This document shows, piece after piece, positions 1 through 7,545 of a DNA stretch of 11,624 nucleotides; the stretch's first letter is position 1; each line of letters begins with the position of its first letter. The translations under genes were made by a program, and so were the position numbers. A model generated the notes under the pieces. That model had not been told where the DNA came from, did no database searches, and saw nothing but the letters and a program-made list of their open reading frames with translations. The stretch comes from Clostridium sp. (GTDB lineage: Bacteria > Bacillota > Clostridia > Lachnospirales > Lachnospiraceae), in the NCBI GenBank assembly GCA_004554205.1, contig SFNH01000056.1:1-11624 (forward strand). The letters run 5' to 3'.

Positions 1-81
1 AAACGCTATGATTTTCGTAAATATTGGTCCGCTGCACATATCCATCTCATAGGATTTTGCGGACTTTCTCTGTGCTTTCAT
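1..81 (-). CDS. MATE family multidrug/cation antiporter, N-terminal fragment cut by the window edge
   Basis: Only the first 27 codons are inside the window. The ATG is at 79-81 on the minus strand and the frame is still open at base 1. The translated start includes YEMDMCSGPIFTKIIAF. This matches the amino-terminal cytoplasmic stretch of MATE transporters, where a short 'M..GP+..KI+.FALP' motif leads into the first membrane helix. MATE proteins export drugs or metabolites in exchange for Na+ or H+ through 12 membrane helices; nothing beyond the pre-TM1 segment can be checked here. The start is supported by AGGAG at 92-96 (10 nt before the ATG) and a promoter at 121-149. The gene is on the same strand as addA but 326 bp downstream with its own promoter, so it is probably a separate transcription unit. 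A different polytopic transporter family remains possible because the evidence is short. Confidence 0.72.
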   Translation of the reverse strand, partial: MKAQRKSAKSYEMDMCSGPIFTKIIAF

Positions 82-91
82 GGTATTAAAT

Positions 92-96
92 CTCCT
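92..96 (-). promoter_or_regulatory. Ribosome binding site of the partial MATE gene
   Basis: On the minus strand the sequence reads AGGAGA (96 to 91), 9-10 nt before the ATG at 81-79. It is the only good Shine-Dalgarno match near the short open frame and fixes the start of a gene that is otherwise cut off. Confidence 0.65.
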
Positions 97-120
97 GTGC
101 ATTAACTGTCTGATCTTATC

Positions 121-149
121 AGTCTACCACATTTTCTCGGATATGAAAA
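121..149 (-). promoter_or_regulatory. Predicted sigma-A promoter for the MATE gene
   Basis: The minus strand carries TTTTCA (-35, 149-144), a 17-nt spacer, and TAGACT (-10, 126-121) preceded by TGG, which gives an extended -10 element. Each hexamer matches consensus at four of six positions. The start point would fall near 114-115, giving a leader of about 33 nt. A small inverted repeat, CTGAT-CTT-ATCAG (110-122), overlaps the -10 and start region and could be an operator, but five-base arms are weak evidence. Repeat copy A ends about 11 bp upstream of the -35. Confidence 0.5.
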
Positions 150-160
150 GCCCGGGCAAA

Positions 161-245
161 GTTTTCGCTTTTGTTCGGTCGCGGGCGGGGTGTTCTCTTG
201 TGTTCGGTCGACGGGTGTAAAACTTTTGCTCGGACACCTCGCAAA
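161..245. repeat. Intergenic repeat, copy A
   Basis: Positions 173-245 match 11552-11624 without gaps in direct orientation, 65 of 73 bases identical by eye, about 11.4 kb apart. Within the copy, a motif containing TTCGGTCG recurs at 174-181 and 203-210 (period 29), and a diverged third unit with TTGCTCGG ends at 233 (period about 26). A separate 21-base stretch at 161-181 is identical to 11569-11589, that is, to the neighbouring unit of copy B, which supports an internal tandem organisation. The copy sits between the addA 3' end and the MATE promoter. There are no spacers of unrelated sequence as in CRISPR, no transposase, and no obvious terminal inverted repeats. It could be a REP/MITE-like dispersed intergenic element of this genome. 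Confidence 0.8.
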
Positions 246-407
246 AGTGTTCACCGTCTTCCCTCACGGTAAGTATATACTCCGCGACCTCGGAGCTGGC
301 TACTCCCAGCCGCAAGGTCCGGAAGACAGACCCTGTTGTCTGAGCGAAGCGAGTTTCACGCGACTGGCGGCTAATAAGCGCGCGGACCGAGCCGGAAACG
401 CCGCATA

Positions 408-3400
408 TCACAGAATCTCGCAATGCAGCGTAAAGGAGTAGATGATCCTCTCCTTCACATGCTTTCCCGTCATCTGGGTGAGCGCCCGCGCATAGTAGTC
501 TAGCTGCAGCCCGTAGTGTTCGGAAAGCTCCTCCGGCCGGGCGACCCGGTCCGTCTTATAGTCCACGAGGATGAGCTCTCCGTCCTCCTCAAAATACGCG
601 TCAATGATGCCCTGAACGATCACCGGCTCGTCGGAATCCGCCGCCCCCATCTCTCTCGCCGGAATGCCGATAACGAACTGACGTTCTCTGTGAAGCTGAC
701 CGCGCTCCCGGGCAAGGCGCATCCGTTTTCCGAGGCCGGAATCAAGGAAGCGCCAGATTTCCCGGCTGTCGATCAGGTCAAAATATTCCCGCGGCAGACT
801 CCCCGCTTTCACCAGCCTTAAAAGGCAACGCTCCACATCGTCCGCGCTGTCAGGCTCATCAAACGGCAAAAGCTCCATCGCCCGGTGATACGCCGTTCCG
901 CGCAGAGCCCCGCCGCCCCCGTTAAGCGGCCCCGGGATCTGGGCGCTCTCCTCCTCGTCGCGCATCTGCCCCTGCTTTTTTAACTCGGACACGGACACCT
1001 GCGTGTACAGGTTCATATCGTCCATAAATGGATAATATGTATCAAGGTTCCTGCGGAGCTCGTCCCGGTACTCCATGTCGTATTCCCGCCCCTCGTCAAA
1101 ATGCAGCAAACGCTCCTTTAAGTGACCGAGCCTCGCCTGGCGTTTGATTTCCTCCCCTATAAGCCCCACAAGCGGCCGCACAGTCAGCCGGATACGGACG
1201 TTCCCGCTGCCTAACGCCATCAAAATCCAGTCAAGGTATGAGCCCGCGGTCGAGAGGATCGTGTAGGGAATCTGCCCGTCCGCTAATGGAACCCGGGCGT
1301 ACTTCTCAAGCTTTTTTTCAAGAGAGCGGTCGGTCGCCGTCATAATAAGCTGCTCCTTCGCGCGGGTCATGGCGACATACAGCACGCGCAGTTCCTCGCC
1401 CAGACCGTCAAGCTCCATCTTGCGCCGCAGTACATTTTTCTTCAGGGTGGGCGCCTTTACCCGGCGGTCAAGATCAAAATAATCCGTCGCAATGCCGAGA
1501 TCCGCATCGATCAGCAGCTTGCCGTACACATCCTGCCTGTTGAATTTCTTTCCCATCCCCGCCAGGAACACGATCGGAAACTCCAGACCCTTGCTCTTGT
1601 GGATGCTCATGATGCGCACCGTGTCGTCCTCCTCGCCCACGGTGGACGCCTCCCCGAAATCGGAGTTGTACTTCTTCAGGTTCTCAATGTAGCGTATAAA
1701 ATGGAAGAGTCCCTTGTAGCTCGTCCTCTCATACTCCGCCGCCTTCTCCACCAGCATGTCGAGATTCGCCTTTCTCGTCTCCCCGGCGGGCATACAGGCG
1801 GCATAGTGGTAGTAGCCGGTGTCCTCGTAAATGCGGTATAAAAGCTCGTGAATCGGAAGATAGGCGCTCATGCGGCGAAAATCCGATATCAGCTCCATCG
1901 CGCCGCGCAGCTTTTCCTCGAAGCTTCCGGGACGGGGGCCCAGGCCGTCCTGACCCTCGCACACGGAAAGCTTCCGACTCACCGCGCCGTAGATTCCCCG
2001 ATCCTGCCCCTTTTCGGCACACCCCTTATACTCCGCCATAAGCTCCGCCAGCTCCTCGTCCGTCATTCCCACGATGGGAGACTTTAAGACGGCGGCAAGC
2101 GGGATGTCCTGCATGGGGTTGTCGATGACGGAGAGCAGAGAAAGCATCGTCTCCACCTCGATCGTATTAAAATACCCCGTCCTCGACTCCGCGTACGCGG
2201 GAATCCCCTCATTCATAAACACCTGCAGGAATTCTTCCGTCCAGCCGGACGTGCTCCGAAGCAGGATCACGATATCTCTGTAACGTGCGGTTCTGTAGCC
2301 CCCGGCTCCGTTTAAGCTCTTATCCCATATGAGCATTCCCCGCTCCGGATCAGTCATCTCCTTAATCCGCGCGGCGATCATCCTCGCCTCGATCTCCTTC
2401 GCCGTGTAGTCCGCGGCGTCCTCATCCATCCCGTCAAATGCGCCCTCCCCCGTATCCGCCACGAGAAGCTCCGGCACCCCCGCCGTCCGCGCCGGATCCT
2501 CTTTCACAAACTGCGCACCCGGGTGAAGGGCGGTCTCCTCCGTATAACGGATATTCCCGAGGTTCTCCGTCATGATCCGGTAAAACACATCGTTGATCCC
2601 GGAAAGCACCGCCTCACGGCTCCGGAAATTCCGGTGAAGCTCGATTTTTTTATCGGTGCCGTTACCGGTATCGCAGGGCTCATAGTCATGGTATTTCTTC
2701 AAAAACAGCTCTGGTCTGGCAAGCCGGAATTTGTAGATGCTCTGCTTGACATCCCCCACCATAAATACATTGTGACGCCCGAAGCGCTCCCCGGAAACAG
2801 CGTTTAGGAGCGCCTCCTGCACCAGATTGCTGTCCTGGTACTCGTCCACCAGAACCTGCTCAAACTCTGCGCTGAGCTCATCCGCCGCCTCGGTGTAGAC
2901 TGTCTTTCCCTCCTCCTCGCGGATGAGCACCTTAAGCGCCTCGTGCTCCAGGTCGTTGAAGTCCACGAGATTGCGCTCCCGCTTTTTCTCCCGGAAACGG
3001 TCGGAAAATTCCTCCGCAAGATCCAAAAGCACGCCGACGGCCTCCCGCGCACCCTCCATATCCGCGATCATTTCCTCCGGCTCCGCAAAGCAGTACAGCT
3101 CCCGCATCTTTCCGATCGCCTTCTTTACGCGGTCGCGGCAGCCCGTCACGTAGGCCTTCTGCTCCTGATCCACCTCCTTGCTCCGAACCGTCGCCAGGCG
3201 ATCCCACGAAATGCTGCTTAAAGCGCCGCAAAGTTCCGCAAGATCGCTCACGCCGAGGATCGTCTCAAGCTGCCTTATATCATGCTCAAGCATCGGCTTG
3301 TAAGCACAGAGGAAATCGTCACCCCGGCAGATCATAAGGGCGTCCTCAAGCTGCGCCGCCAACTCCCCCGCCTGTTTTTTTAAATCCGTCAGAAGAAAAT

Positions 3401-4040
3401 CCATCCACGGGCCGCGGCCTCCCGCGCCCGCACATAGCTCGTCGCGGCACCGGCTGATCCACTGCGCCGGGTAAGGGTTGCTCTGGGCAAAGGTGTAGAC
3501 CTGCAAAATGTAGTCCTCGATCCCCGCATCGCTCTTTCCCTGGGCGTAGGTCTCGACAAAGCGAAAGAAGCTCTCGCTCCCCCCCGCATACCGATCCTCA
3601 AGGAGCTCGCGCATCACATCCCCCCGCAGAAGGAGCAGCTCTCCCTCGTCCCCGATCCGAAAGGACGGGTCGAGATCGAGCAGATGAAAATGCTCCCGGA
3701 TCACCTTCAGGCAAAAGCTGTCGATGGTGGTGATCTGGGCGTGGTGAATCAGCGTTGACTGAATCTGAAGATGCTCATTTTCCGGTTCCTCCCGAAGCTT
3801 CTTCTCAATCGCCGCCCCGATCCGCTCCCGCATCTCGGATGCCGCGGCGTTTGTAAAGGTCATCACCAGAAGCCTGTCAATGTCCAGGGGATGCTCCCCC
3901 TCCGTCACCATGCGTATGATCCGCTCCACGAGCACCGCCGTCTTGCCGCTCCCCGCCGCCGCACTCACGAGCAGGTTTTCACCGCGGCTTACGATGACCC
4001 GGCTCTGCTCCGGCGTCCACGTTACTGCCTCTTTTGACAT
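408..4040 (-). CDS. addA: ATP-dependent helicase/nuclease subunit A (AddA)
   Basis: AddA is the 3'-5' translocating UvrD/Rep-type helicase plus nuclease subunit of AddAB, which resects double-strand breaks and loads the recombination pathway in Firmicutes. The 1210-residue length is normal. All superfamily 1 motifs are visible: Walker A AAAGSGKT (27-34), TFTNAAASEM (61-70), VDEYQD (398-403), GDVKQSIYKFR (429-439), NFRSR (471-475), SIHKSKGLEF (812-821) and LYVAMTRAKEQL (887-898). The C-terminal RecB-family nuclease domain has GTAYH (1048-1052), GIID (1144-1147), LVDYKTD (1158-1164, with Asp1160 and Lys1162) and QLDYYA (1179-1184), so it should be catalytically active. The ATG overlaps the last 19 bp of addB and has GGGAGG four nucleotides upstream, indicating translational coupling. 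No sbcCD-type gene follows; the next gene is a MATE transporter. Confidence 0.97.
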   Translation of the reverse strand: MSKEAVTWTPEQSRVIVSRGENLLVSAAAGSGKTAVLVERIIRMVTEGEHPLDIDRLLVMTFTNAAASEMRERIGAAIEKKLREEPENEHLQIQSTLIHHAQITTIDSFCLKVIREHFHLLDLDPSFRIGDEGELLLLRGDVMRELLEDRYAGGSESFFRFVETYAQGKSDAGIEDYILQVYTFAQSNPYPAQWISRCRDELCAGAGGRGPWMDFLLTDLKKQAGELAAQLEDALMICRGDDFLCAYKPMLEHDIRQLETILGVSDLAELCGALSSISWDRLATVRSKEVDQEQKAYVTGCRDRVKKAIGKMRELYCFAEPEEMIADMEGAREAVGVLLDLAEEFSDRFREKKRERNLVDFNDLEHEALKVLIREEEGKTVYTEAADELSAEFEQVLVDEYQDSNLVQEALLNAVSGERFGRHNVFMVGDVKQSIYKFRLARPELFLKKYHDYEPCDTGNGTDKKIELHRNFRSREAVLSGINDVFYRIMTENLGNIRYTEETALHPGAQFVKEDPARTAGVPELLVADTGEGAFDGMDEDAADYTAKEIEARMIAARIKEMTDPERGMLIWDKSLNGAGGYRTARYRDIVILLRSTSGWTEEFLQVFMNEGIPAYAESRTGYFNTIEVETMLSLLSVIDNPMQDIPLAAVLKSPIVGMTDEELAELMAEYKGCAEKGQDRGIYGAVSRKLSVCEGQDGLGPRPGSFEEKLRGAMELISDFRRMSAYLPIHELLYRIYEDTGYYHYAACMPAGETRKANLDMLVEKAAEYERTSYKGLFHFIRYIENLKKYNSDFGEASTVGEEDDTVRIMSIHKSKGLEFPIVFLAGMGKKFNRQDVYGKLLIDADLGIATDYFDLDRRVKAPTLKKNVLRRKMELDGLGEELRVLYVAMTRAKEQLIMTATDRSLEKKLEKYARVPLADGQIPYTILSTAGSYLDWILMALGSGNVRIRLTVRPLVGLIGEEIKRQARLGHLKERLLHFDEGREYDMEYRDELRRNLDTYYPFMDDMNLYTQVSVSELKKQGQMRDEEESAQIPGPLNGGGGALRGTAYHRAMELLPFDEPDSADDVERCLLRLVKAGSLPREYFDLIDSREIWRFLDSGLGKRMRLARERGQLHRERQFVIGIPAREMGAADSDEPVIVQGIIDAYFEEDGELILVDYKTDRVARPEELSEHYGLQLDYYARALTQMTGKHVKERIIYSFTLHCEIL

Positions 4041-7000
4041 ATTTCCTCCCAGATCTCCTCACTCTTTTTATTCTTCCATCTCCGGTATTCAAACCCCGAG
4101 CTCTTTTTGTCAAAGCCGCACACCGCATGGTACGGACAGTAATCGCAGGCGGTGCGCTGCCCGCTTTTGTACGGAGAGACGGCAATCTCCCCGTCCAGGA
4201 TCTCCCTGCCCGCCTCCTTAAGCTTCTCATGGACAAAGCGGCTTAAGTCCCCGAAGCGCTCTCTGTTCGCCACAGAGGATCTCCCCGACTCCACCTCGCC
4301 GTCCTTAAGAACCACAGGGATGATATCCGACTCCTTCTCGATCGTATGGTCTAAGTGGCACACAGCCGACAGCTCACTGTTTACAAGACCGTTCATCCGA
4401 AGCTCCTTTAAGATCCTCTCGTCGATCGCCGCCTGGTCCTCCCTCCCCTCCCGATTCACGACCGGGTCGGAAATATTGTAATAGAGGATGGCTGCGGGCG
4501 CCGCATCCTTTCCCGGATAGCGCCGTCTCACAAGCTCCGTCACCGCGTCAAGGTACACAACAAGCTGGAGCTGAAGCCCGTAATACAGCTTAAGCAGGTC
4601 AAAGGAGGTGCTGCCCGATTTATAGTCGATGATCTTTATGTAAACCGTATCCCCATCCTCGCACAGATCAAGCCTGTCCACACGCCCCCTAAGATGCAGC
4701 GCCTCATCGTCCGACAGCGCGATCTTCATGGCGTCAAGGTTGTCCGCGGCGGAGAAGGAGACCTCAAAGCCCGCAGGCGTGAAATCGCCCTTTACGATCT
4801 GCTGCTGTAAAGCCCAGACCGTCCGCTGGGCGATATGCTCAACCCGCCTCGCAAGGTAGGCATTCCGCGATGAGCTTTTTAAGATCGTGTTGCCGTACTC
4901 GCCGGTCACCTGCTCCACGCAGGCGCGCACAAGCCCCGTCCGCTCCTCATCCGTCATGGCGCGCCAGTCGCGCCCCTCGTCCTTCACCCTCTGAAAGCAC
5001 AGGTCGATGGAATCGTGGAAGAGATTTCCGATGTCAGCAGCCGCCAGCTCATAACGCTGCCGCTCTGCAAGCTCAAGCCCGTATTTTAAGAAGTGGCCAT
5101 AGGCGCAGGCAGCGTACTGCTCAAGCCTTGTCACGCTTCCGCTCAAAATGCTGCCGTAGAGGGCGCGCGCCGCCGCATGGCCGATCCCCTTCTTCTCATA
5201 TACATAAAATGCCGCATCAAGAAGCCGCAGCGCCTCCGACTTTCGCCCGGGCGACTCAAGGAACCACCGGTACAGCTCAAGAAACTGCCCGTCCTCCCTC
5301 TCCCCGTCCCGGTATCTGCGAAGGCCGTCGATCAGGCGCAGCCTCGCCTCCTCCGCGGAATACACCGCACCCGTCTCGTCCGTCCCCTCCTCACGGCATA
5401 CGAGGGACGGGAACATGGCGCGAAGCTCCGACACCAGGTAGGACGGTCTTTTGGTCTTTCCGTCCCCGCCCACCCTGCTAAAGGAGACCACAAGCTTCTG
5501 TGAGGGCTTCGTCATCATCAGGTACAGGTAAAACCGTTTAAAGAAGCTGTCCTCCCTCGCCGTGGGCGCAAGCTTAAGATGATGTGCGCCAAAGAACTCC
5601 CGCTCCTTGTCGGAGATGAGGCTCCCCCCGTCATTCCTCGCCGGAATGATCCCGTCATTCACGCCGACAAAAAGAAGCACCTTCACATGGGCGAGGCGGC
5701 TTCTCATAATGTCTCCGACCACCACCCGGTCCACTGTGGACGGAATCACGCCCACCGACACTTCGGCAAAGCCCGCGTCCAGGATTTCCGCAAATTCCTT
5801 CCGGCTCACCTTCTCATCGCCGAGAAGATCCTTAAGACGATCCAAAAGCCCGGCTGTCTTCTCGTACACCTGGCTGTATTCCTTTGCGAGACGGTATTCC
5901 TTTCTCTCTGTAAAATCATTCTGGAGTTCACCAAGCTTCTCCTCCACACGGCAGGCCGTAAGGAGCTCCTTAACCGCCTGCACCATGCCTCCGACGGTGA
6001 GATTCTCCTGGCGGAACGCCTCCTGCATGGCAAACAGAGGCGCAAGCGCCTCGTCCTTAAACGCATTTAGCTCTACAAGGTTTAAATTCGCCGCGCCGCG
6101 GTAAGTCCGCTTCCACGATTCCCGGTAACGCTTCCCGCCGCGGATTCCGAGGGCGAGCACATAATTTTCCAGCCGGTCCGTCATCTCCCGGTTGTCCGTC
6201 ACAAGGCCGGTTCTTAAGAACCGGATCACGCTCTCGTAGGAGAAGTCGAGCCGCACCGCCTCGAGCGCCGACCGGATCAGCTCCACTGCCGGGTTGTCCA
6301 GCACATTTTTTTTATCATCCATAAAATACGGAATTTTGTTTCTCTCAAACTGGTGGGCGATCTCCCCTCCATAGCCCTTAAGATCGGCGGTGATCACCGC
6401 CACATCGCGGTATCGGAGACCCTTCACGGCCACAAGCCTCCTGATCCGGTGCACTACGCCTCCGATCTCCGTCGAGGGGTTCTGTGCCTCAAAAAGCTCG
6501 ATGCCGCCCCTCATCTCTCCCTCATAGGCCCCGCCGCCATAGCGGAACAGATGCGACTCAAGCCAGGCAAGCTCGGGGCTTTCCTTAAACCTTACCTCCG
6601 ACGCCTCGGGCATGATCCGGTCGGGAAGCTTTGCGACCTGGTTTTTCTCCGCGAGAAGCGAAAGCTTCATCGCCATCTCGCGGCTTAAGTAAAACAGGTT
6701 CTGGATGCCCATACTGCGGTACAGGCTTACCCCCGGGTCCGCCGTCACCGTCACCATCACATCCCTTGCGTACACCATGCAAAGCTCCGCCAGGCGGAAC
6801 TGTACCGGCATGAATCCCGCAAAACCGTCCATGGCAATGATGCTGTTTGCGATCATCTCCGAGCGGGGCAGCACACGGCAGAGCACGTCAAGAATTTCCT
6901 CCGTCGTGATGTAGTGTCCCTCGATATATTCGCGGAAGCTCCGAAAGATCAGCGCAAAATCCTTAAGCTTCTGGCGAAACAGCTCCGACTTCGCGTCCGG

Positions 7001-7429
7001 CGCGATCTCCTCTAAAAACTCGGGAGTGACGCCGTACTGCCCAAACTCCGACACCATGGATTTTAGCTGGCTTATAAAGCCCGGCTTATTTAAATGCCCG
7101 CCGAAGACTAAAAGCTCCTTTCGCTTTTCCGCCGCCACCCTGCGCAGCACCATGGATTTGCCCATCTCGTCAAGCGCCTGGAGATTTTCTACCGACAGCT
7201 CCTCAAAGATCCGGTAGGCAAGCCTCTGAAAGCTGACAACATCAATATTCATAAAGCCATGACGGGGGTGGCACATAACGATGTCCTTCTGCGCCTGCAT
7301 GGTGAACTGCTCCGGCACGATCAGAAAATGATGACGCTCCGGGTTTTCTATGGACGACTTGATTATCGCATCGTAAAGCCAGGTGGTCTTTCCTGAGCCG
7401 GAACCACCCACGATCAACTGCAGAGCCAT
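4022..7429 (-). CDS. addB: ATP-dependent helicase/deoxyribonuclease subunit B (AddB)
   Basis: AddB is the partner of AddA: an inactivated-helicase scaffold that recognises Chi and cuts the 5'-ended strand. I start it at the ATG at 7429, giving 1135 residues and an N terminus MALQLIVGGSGSGKT with Walker A at 8-15. The frame extends 15 codons upstream to 7474, but that ATG lies in a palindrome without an RBS, whereas AGAGGAG is 7 nt before 7429. The nuclease domain has GRVDRLD (915-921) and IIDYKSG (933-939), followed by GLQLQ (951-955). The four iron-sulfur cysteines are Cys775 and the C-terminal C-x2-C-x5-C set (1095, 1098, 1104), the AddB 'iron staple' pattern. The gene is first in the addB-addA operon, with a promoter at 7485-7513. 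Two unusually long perfect DNA palindromes lie inside it (6207-6224, 6386-6401). Confidence 0.96.
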   Translation of the reverse strand: MALQLIVGGSGSGKTTWLYDAIIKSSIENPERHHFLIVPEQFTMQAQKDIVMCHPRHGFMNIDVVSFQRLAYRIFEELSVENLQALDEMGKSMVLRRVAAEKRKELLVFGGHLNKPGFISQLKSMVSEFGQYGVTPEFLEEIAPDAKSELFRQKLKDFALIFRSFREYIEGHYITTEEILDVLCRVLPRSEMIANSIIAMDGFAGFMPVQFRLAELCMVYARDVMVTVTADPGVSLYRSMGIQNLFYLSREMAMKLSLLAEKNQVAKLPDRIMPEASEVRFKESPELAWLESHLFRYGGGAYEGEMRGGIELFEAQNPSTEIGGVVHRIRRLVAVKGLRYRDVAVITADLKGYGGEIAHQFERNKIPYFMDDKKNVLDNPAVELIRSALEAVRLDFSYESVIRFLRTGLVTDNREMTDRLENYVLALGIRGGKRYRESWKRTYRGAANLNLVELNAFKDEALAPLFAMQEAFRQENLTVGGMVQAVKELLTACRVEEKLGELQNDFTERKEYRLAKEYSQVYEKTAGLLDRLKDLLGDEKVSRKEFAEILDAGFAEVSVGVIPSTVDRVVVGDIMRSRLAHVKVLLFVGVNDGIIPARNDGGSLISDKEREFFGAHHLKLAPTAREDSFFKRFYLYLMMTKPSQKLVVSFSRVGGDGKTKRPSYLVSELRAMFPSLVCREEGTDETGAVYSAEEARLRLIDGLRRYRDGEREDGQFLELYRWFLESPGRKSEALRLLDAAFYVYEKKGIGHAAARALYGSILSGSVTRLEQYAACAYGHFLKYGLELAERQRYELAAADIGNLFHDSIDLCFQRVKDEGRDWRAMTDEERTGLVRACVEQVTGEYGNTILKSSSRNAYLARRVEHIAQRTVWALQQQIVKGDFTPAGFEVSFSAADNLDAMKIALSDDEALHLRGRVDRLDLCEDGDTVYIKIIDYKSGSTSFDLLKLYYGLQLQLVVYLDAVTELVRRRYPGKDAAPAAILYYNISDPVVNREGREDQAAIDERILKELRMNGLVNSELSAVCHLDHTIEKESDIIPVVLKDGEVESGRSSVANRERFGDLSRFVHEKLKEAGREILDGEIAVSPYKSGQRTACDYCPYHAVCGFDKKSSGFEYRRWKNKKSEEIWEEICQKRQ
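4041..4047 (-). promoter_or_regulatory. addA ribosome binding site inside the addB 3' end
   Basis: The minus strand reads GGGAGGAAAT directly before the addA ATG (4040-4038). The Shine-Dalgarno core is therefore within the final codons of addB, and addB terminates at 4022-4024, downstream of the addA start. This arrangement supports coupled translation of the two subunits. Confidence 0.75.
6207..6224. repeat. 18-bp perfect palindrome inside addB
   Basis: The sequence CCGGTTCTTAAGAACCGG is its own reverse complement. It lies within the codons for the addB segment FLRTGL. A protein-binding or hairpin role is not shown. By simple base counting, fewer than 0.1 such sites would be expected in a window of this size. 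Confidence 0.85.
6386..6401. repeat. 16-bp perfect palindrome inside addB
   Basis: GGCGGTGATCACCGCC is a perfect palindrome across the codons for VAVITA. It may simply follow from codon choice, since V-I-T-A with GTG ATC ACC GCC is self-complementary. Confidence 0.85.
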
Positions 7430-7436
7430 GGCACTT

Positions 7437-7443
7437 CTCCTCT
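7437..7443 (-). promoter_or_regulatory. addB ribosome binding site that decides the start
   Basis: AGAGGAG (7443 to 7437 on the minus strand) is 7 nt upstream of the ATG at 7429-7427. It favours this start over the upstream in-frame ATG at 7474, which would place the Walker A motif 15 residues further in and has no comparable site. Confidence 0.78.
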
Positions 7444-7454
7444 CATAGATGATG

Positions 7455-7479
7455 ATGTCCGCGCAGGCGGACATGTCCG
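7455..7479. promoter_or_regulatory. Operator-like cluster of overlapping palindromes in the addB leader
   Basis: Three half-sites ATGTCCG occur: forward at 7455-7461, reversed at 7468-7474, and forward again at 7473-7479. The first two form an 8-bp perfect inverted repeat, ATGTCCGC / GCGGACAT, around GCAG (7455-7474). The last two form the 12-bp palindrome CGGACATGTCCG (7468-7479). The cluster begins at about the predicted addB start point (near 7478) and lies upstream of the RBS. It may be a repressor site at +1, or a 5' hairpin in the addB mRNA. The two palindromes share the middle half-site, so as RNA hairpins they are mutually exclusive. It does not fit the Firmicutes LexA box GAAC-N4-GTTC. 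Confidence 0.55.
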
Positions 7480-7484
7480 TTTAG

Positions 7485-7513
7485 AGTATAGCATAAAATT
7501 ATTTTTGCGGGAA
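7485..7513 (-). promoter_or_regulatory. Predicted promoter of the addB-addA operon
   Basis: The minus strand shows TATACT (-10, 7490-7485) preceded by TGC, a good extended -10. The -35 at a 17-nt spacing is TTCCCG (7513-7508), a poor match, with an A/T-rich spacer. The start point would be near 7478, giving a leader of about 48 nt that begins with the palindrome cluster. Confidence 0.55.
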
Positions 7514-7545
7514 TAGATTATATTAAACACGCATGGAGGTCACCC

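Larger units (their letters stand above)
82..407. other. Intergenic region between addA and the MATE gene
   Basis: This 326-bp stretch lies between the addA stop and the MATE start. From the MATE side it holds the MATE RBS and promoter (92-149), then repeat copy A (161-245), then about 160 bp with no recognised element. The last part has three short perfect stems: ACCGT/ACGGT (253-257 with 266-270), GCTGG/CCAGC (295-299 with 306-310) and CAGAC/GTCTG (327-331 with 338-342). Such five-base stems can arise by chance. I see no convincing terminator for addA. The best candidate is AAAAGC/GCTTTT (146-151 with 167-172, loop 15), read on the minus strand and followed by only a short T run. A 99-codon minus-strand frame (124-423, TTG start overlapping the addA end) stays open through the repeat, but its differences from copy B argue against coding. 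Confidence 0.6.

Noticed and set aside
161..245. Possible CRISPR array (units about 29 bp apart)
   Set aside because: The units are adjacent, diverged tandem copies with no distinct spacers, and no cas genes are present.
253..342. Structured non-coding RNA formed by three short hairpins downstream of addA
   Set aside because: The stems are only five base pairs each and are expected at some frequency in GC-rich DNA. There is no comparative support, so they are noted only in the intergenic entry.
190..441. 83-codon plus-strand frame over the repeat and addA end
   Set aside because: It runs through the repeat and into antisense addA, has no RBS, and its composition follows the repeat.
4870..5481. 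203-codon plus-strand open frame opposite addB
   Set aside because: It is a low-complexity Arg/Pro/Ser-rich translation of the antisense strand of a well-supported gene and has no ribosome binding site. It is a shadow of GC-rich addB codons.
5579..6104. Two overlapping plus-strand frames of about 165 codons opposite addB
   Set aside because: They occupy different frames of the same antisense stretch, so at most one could be real, and neither shows a domain or RBS.
7468..7479. LexA (SOS) box upstream of addB
   Set aside because: CGGACATGTCCG has GGAC-N2-GTCC, whereas Firmicutes LexA boxes have GAAC-N4-GTTC. Both spacing and bases differ.
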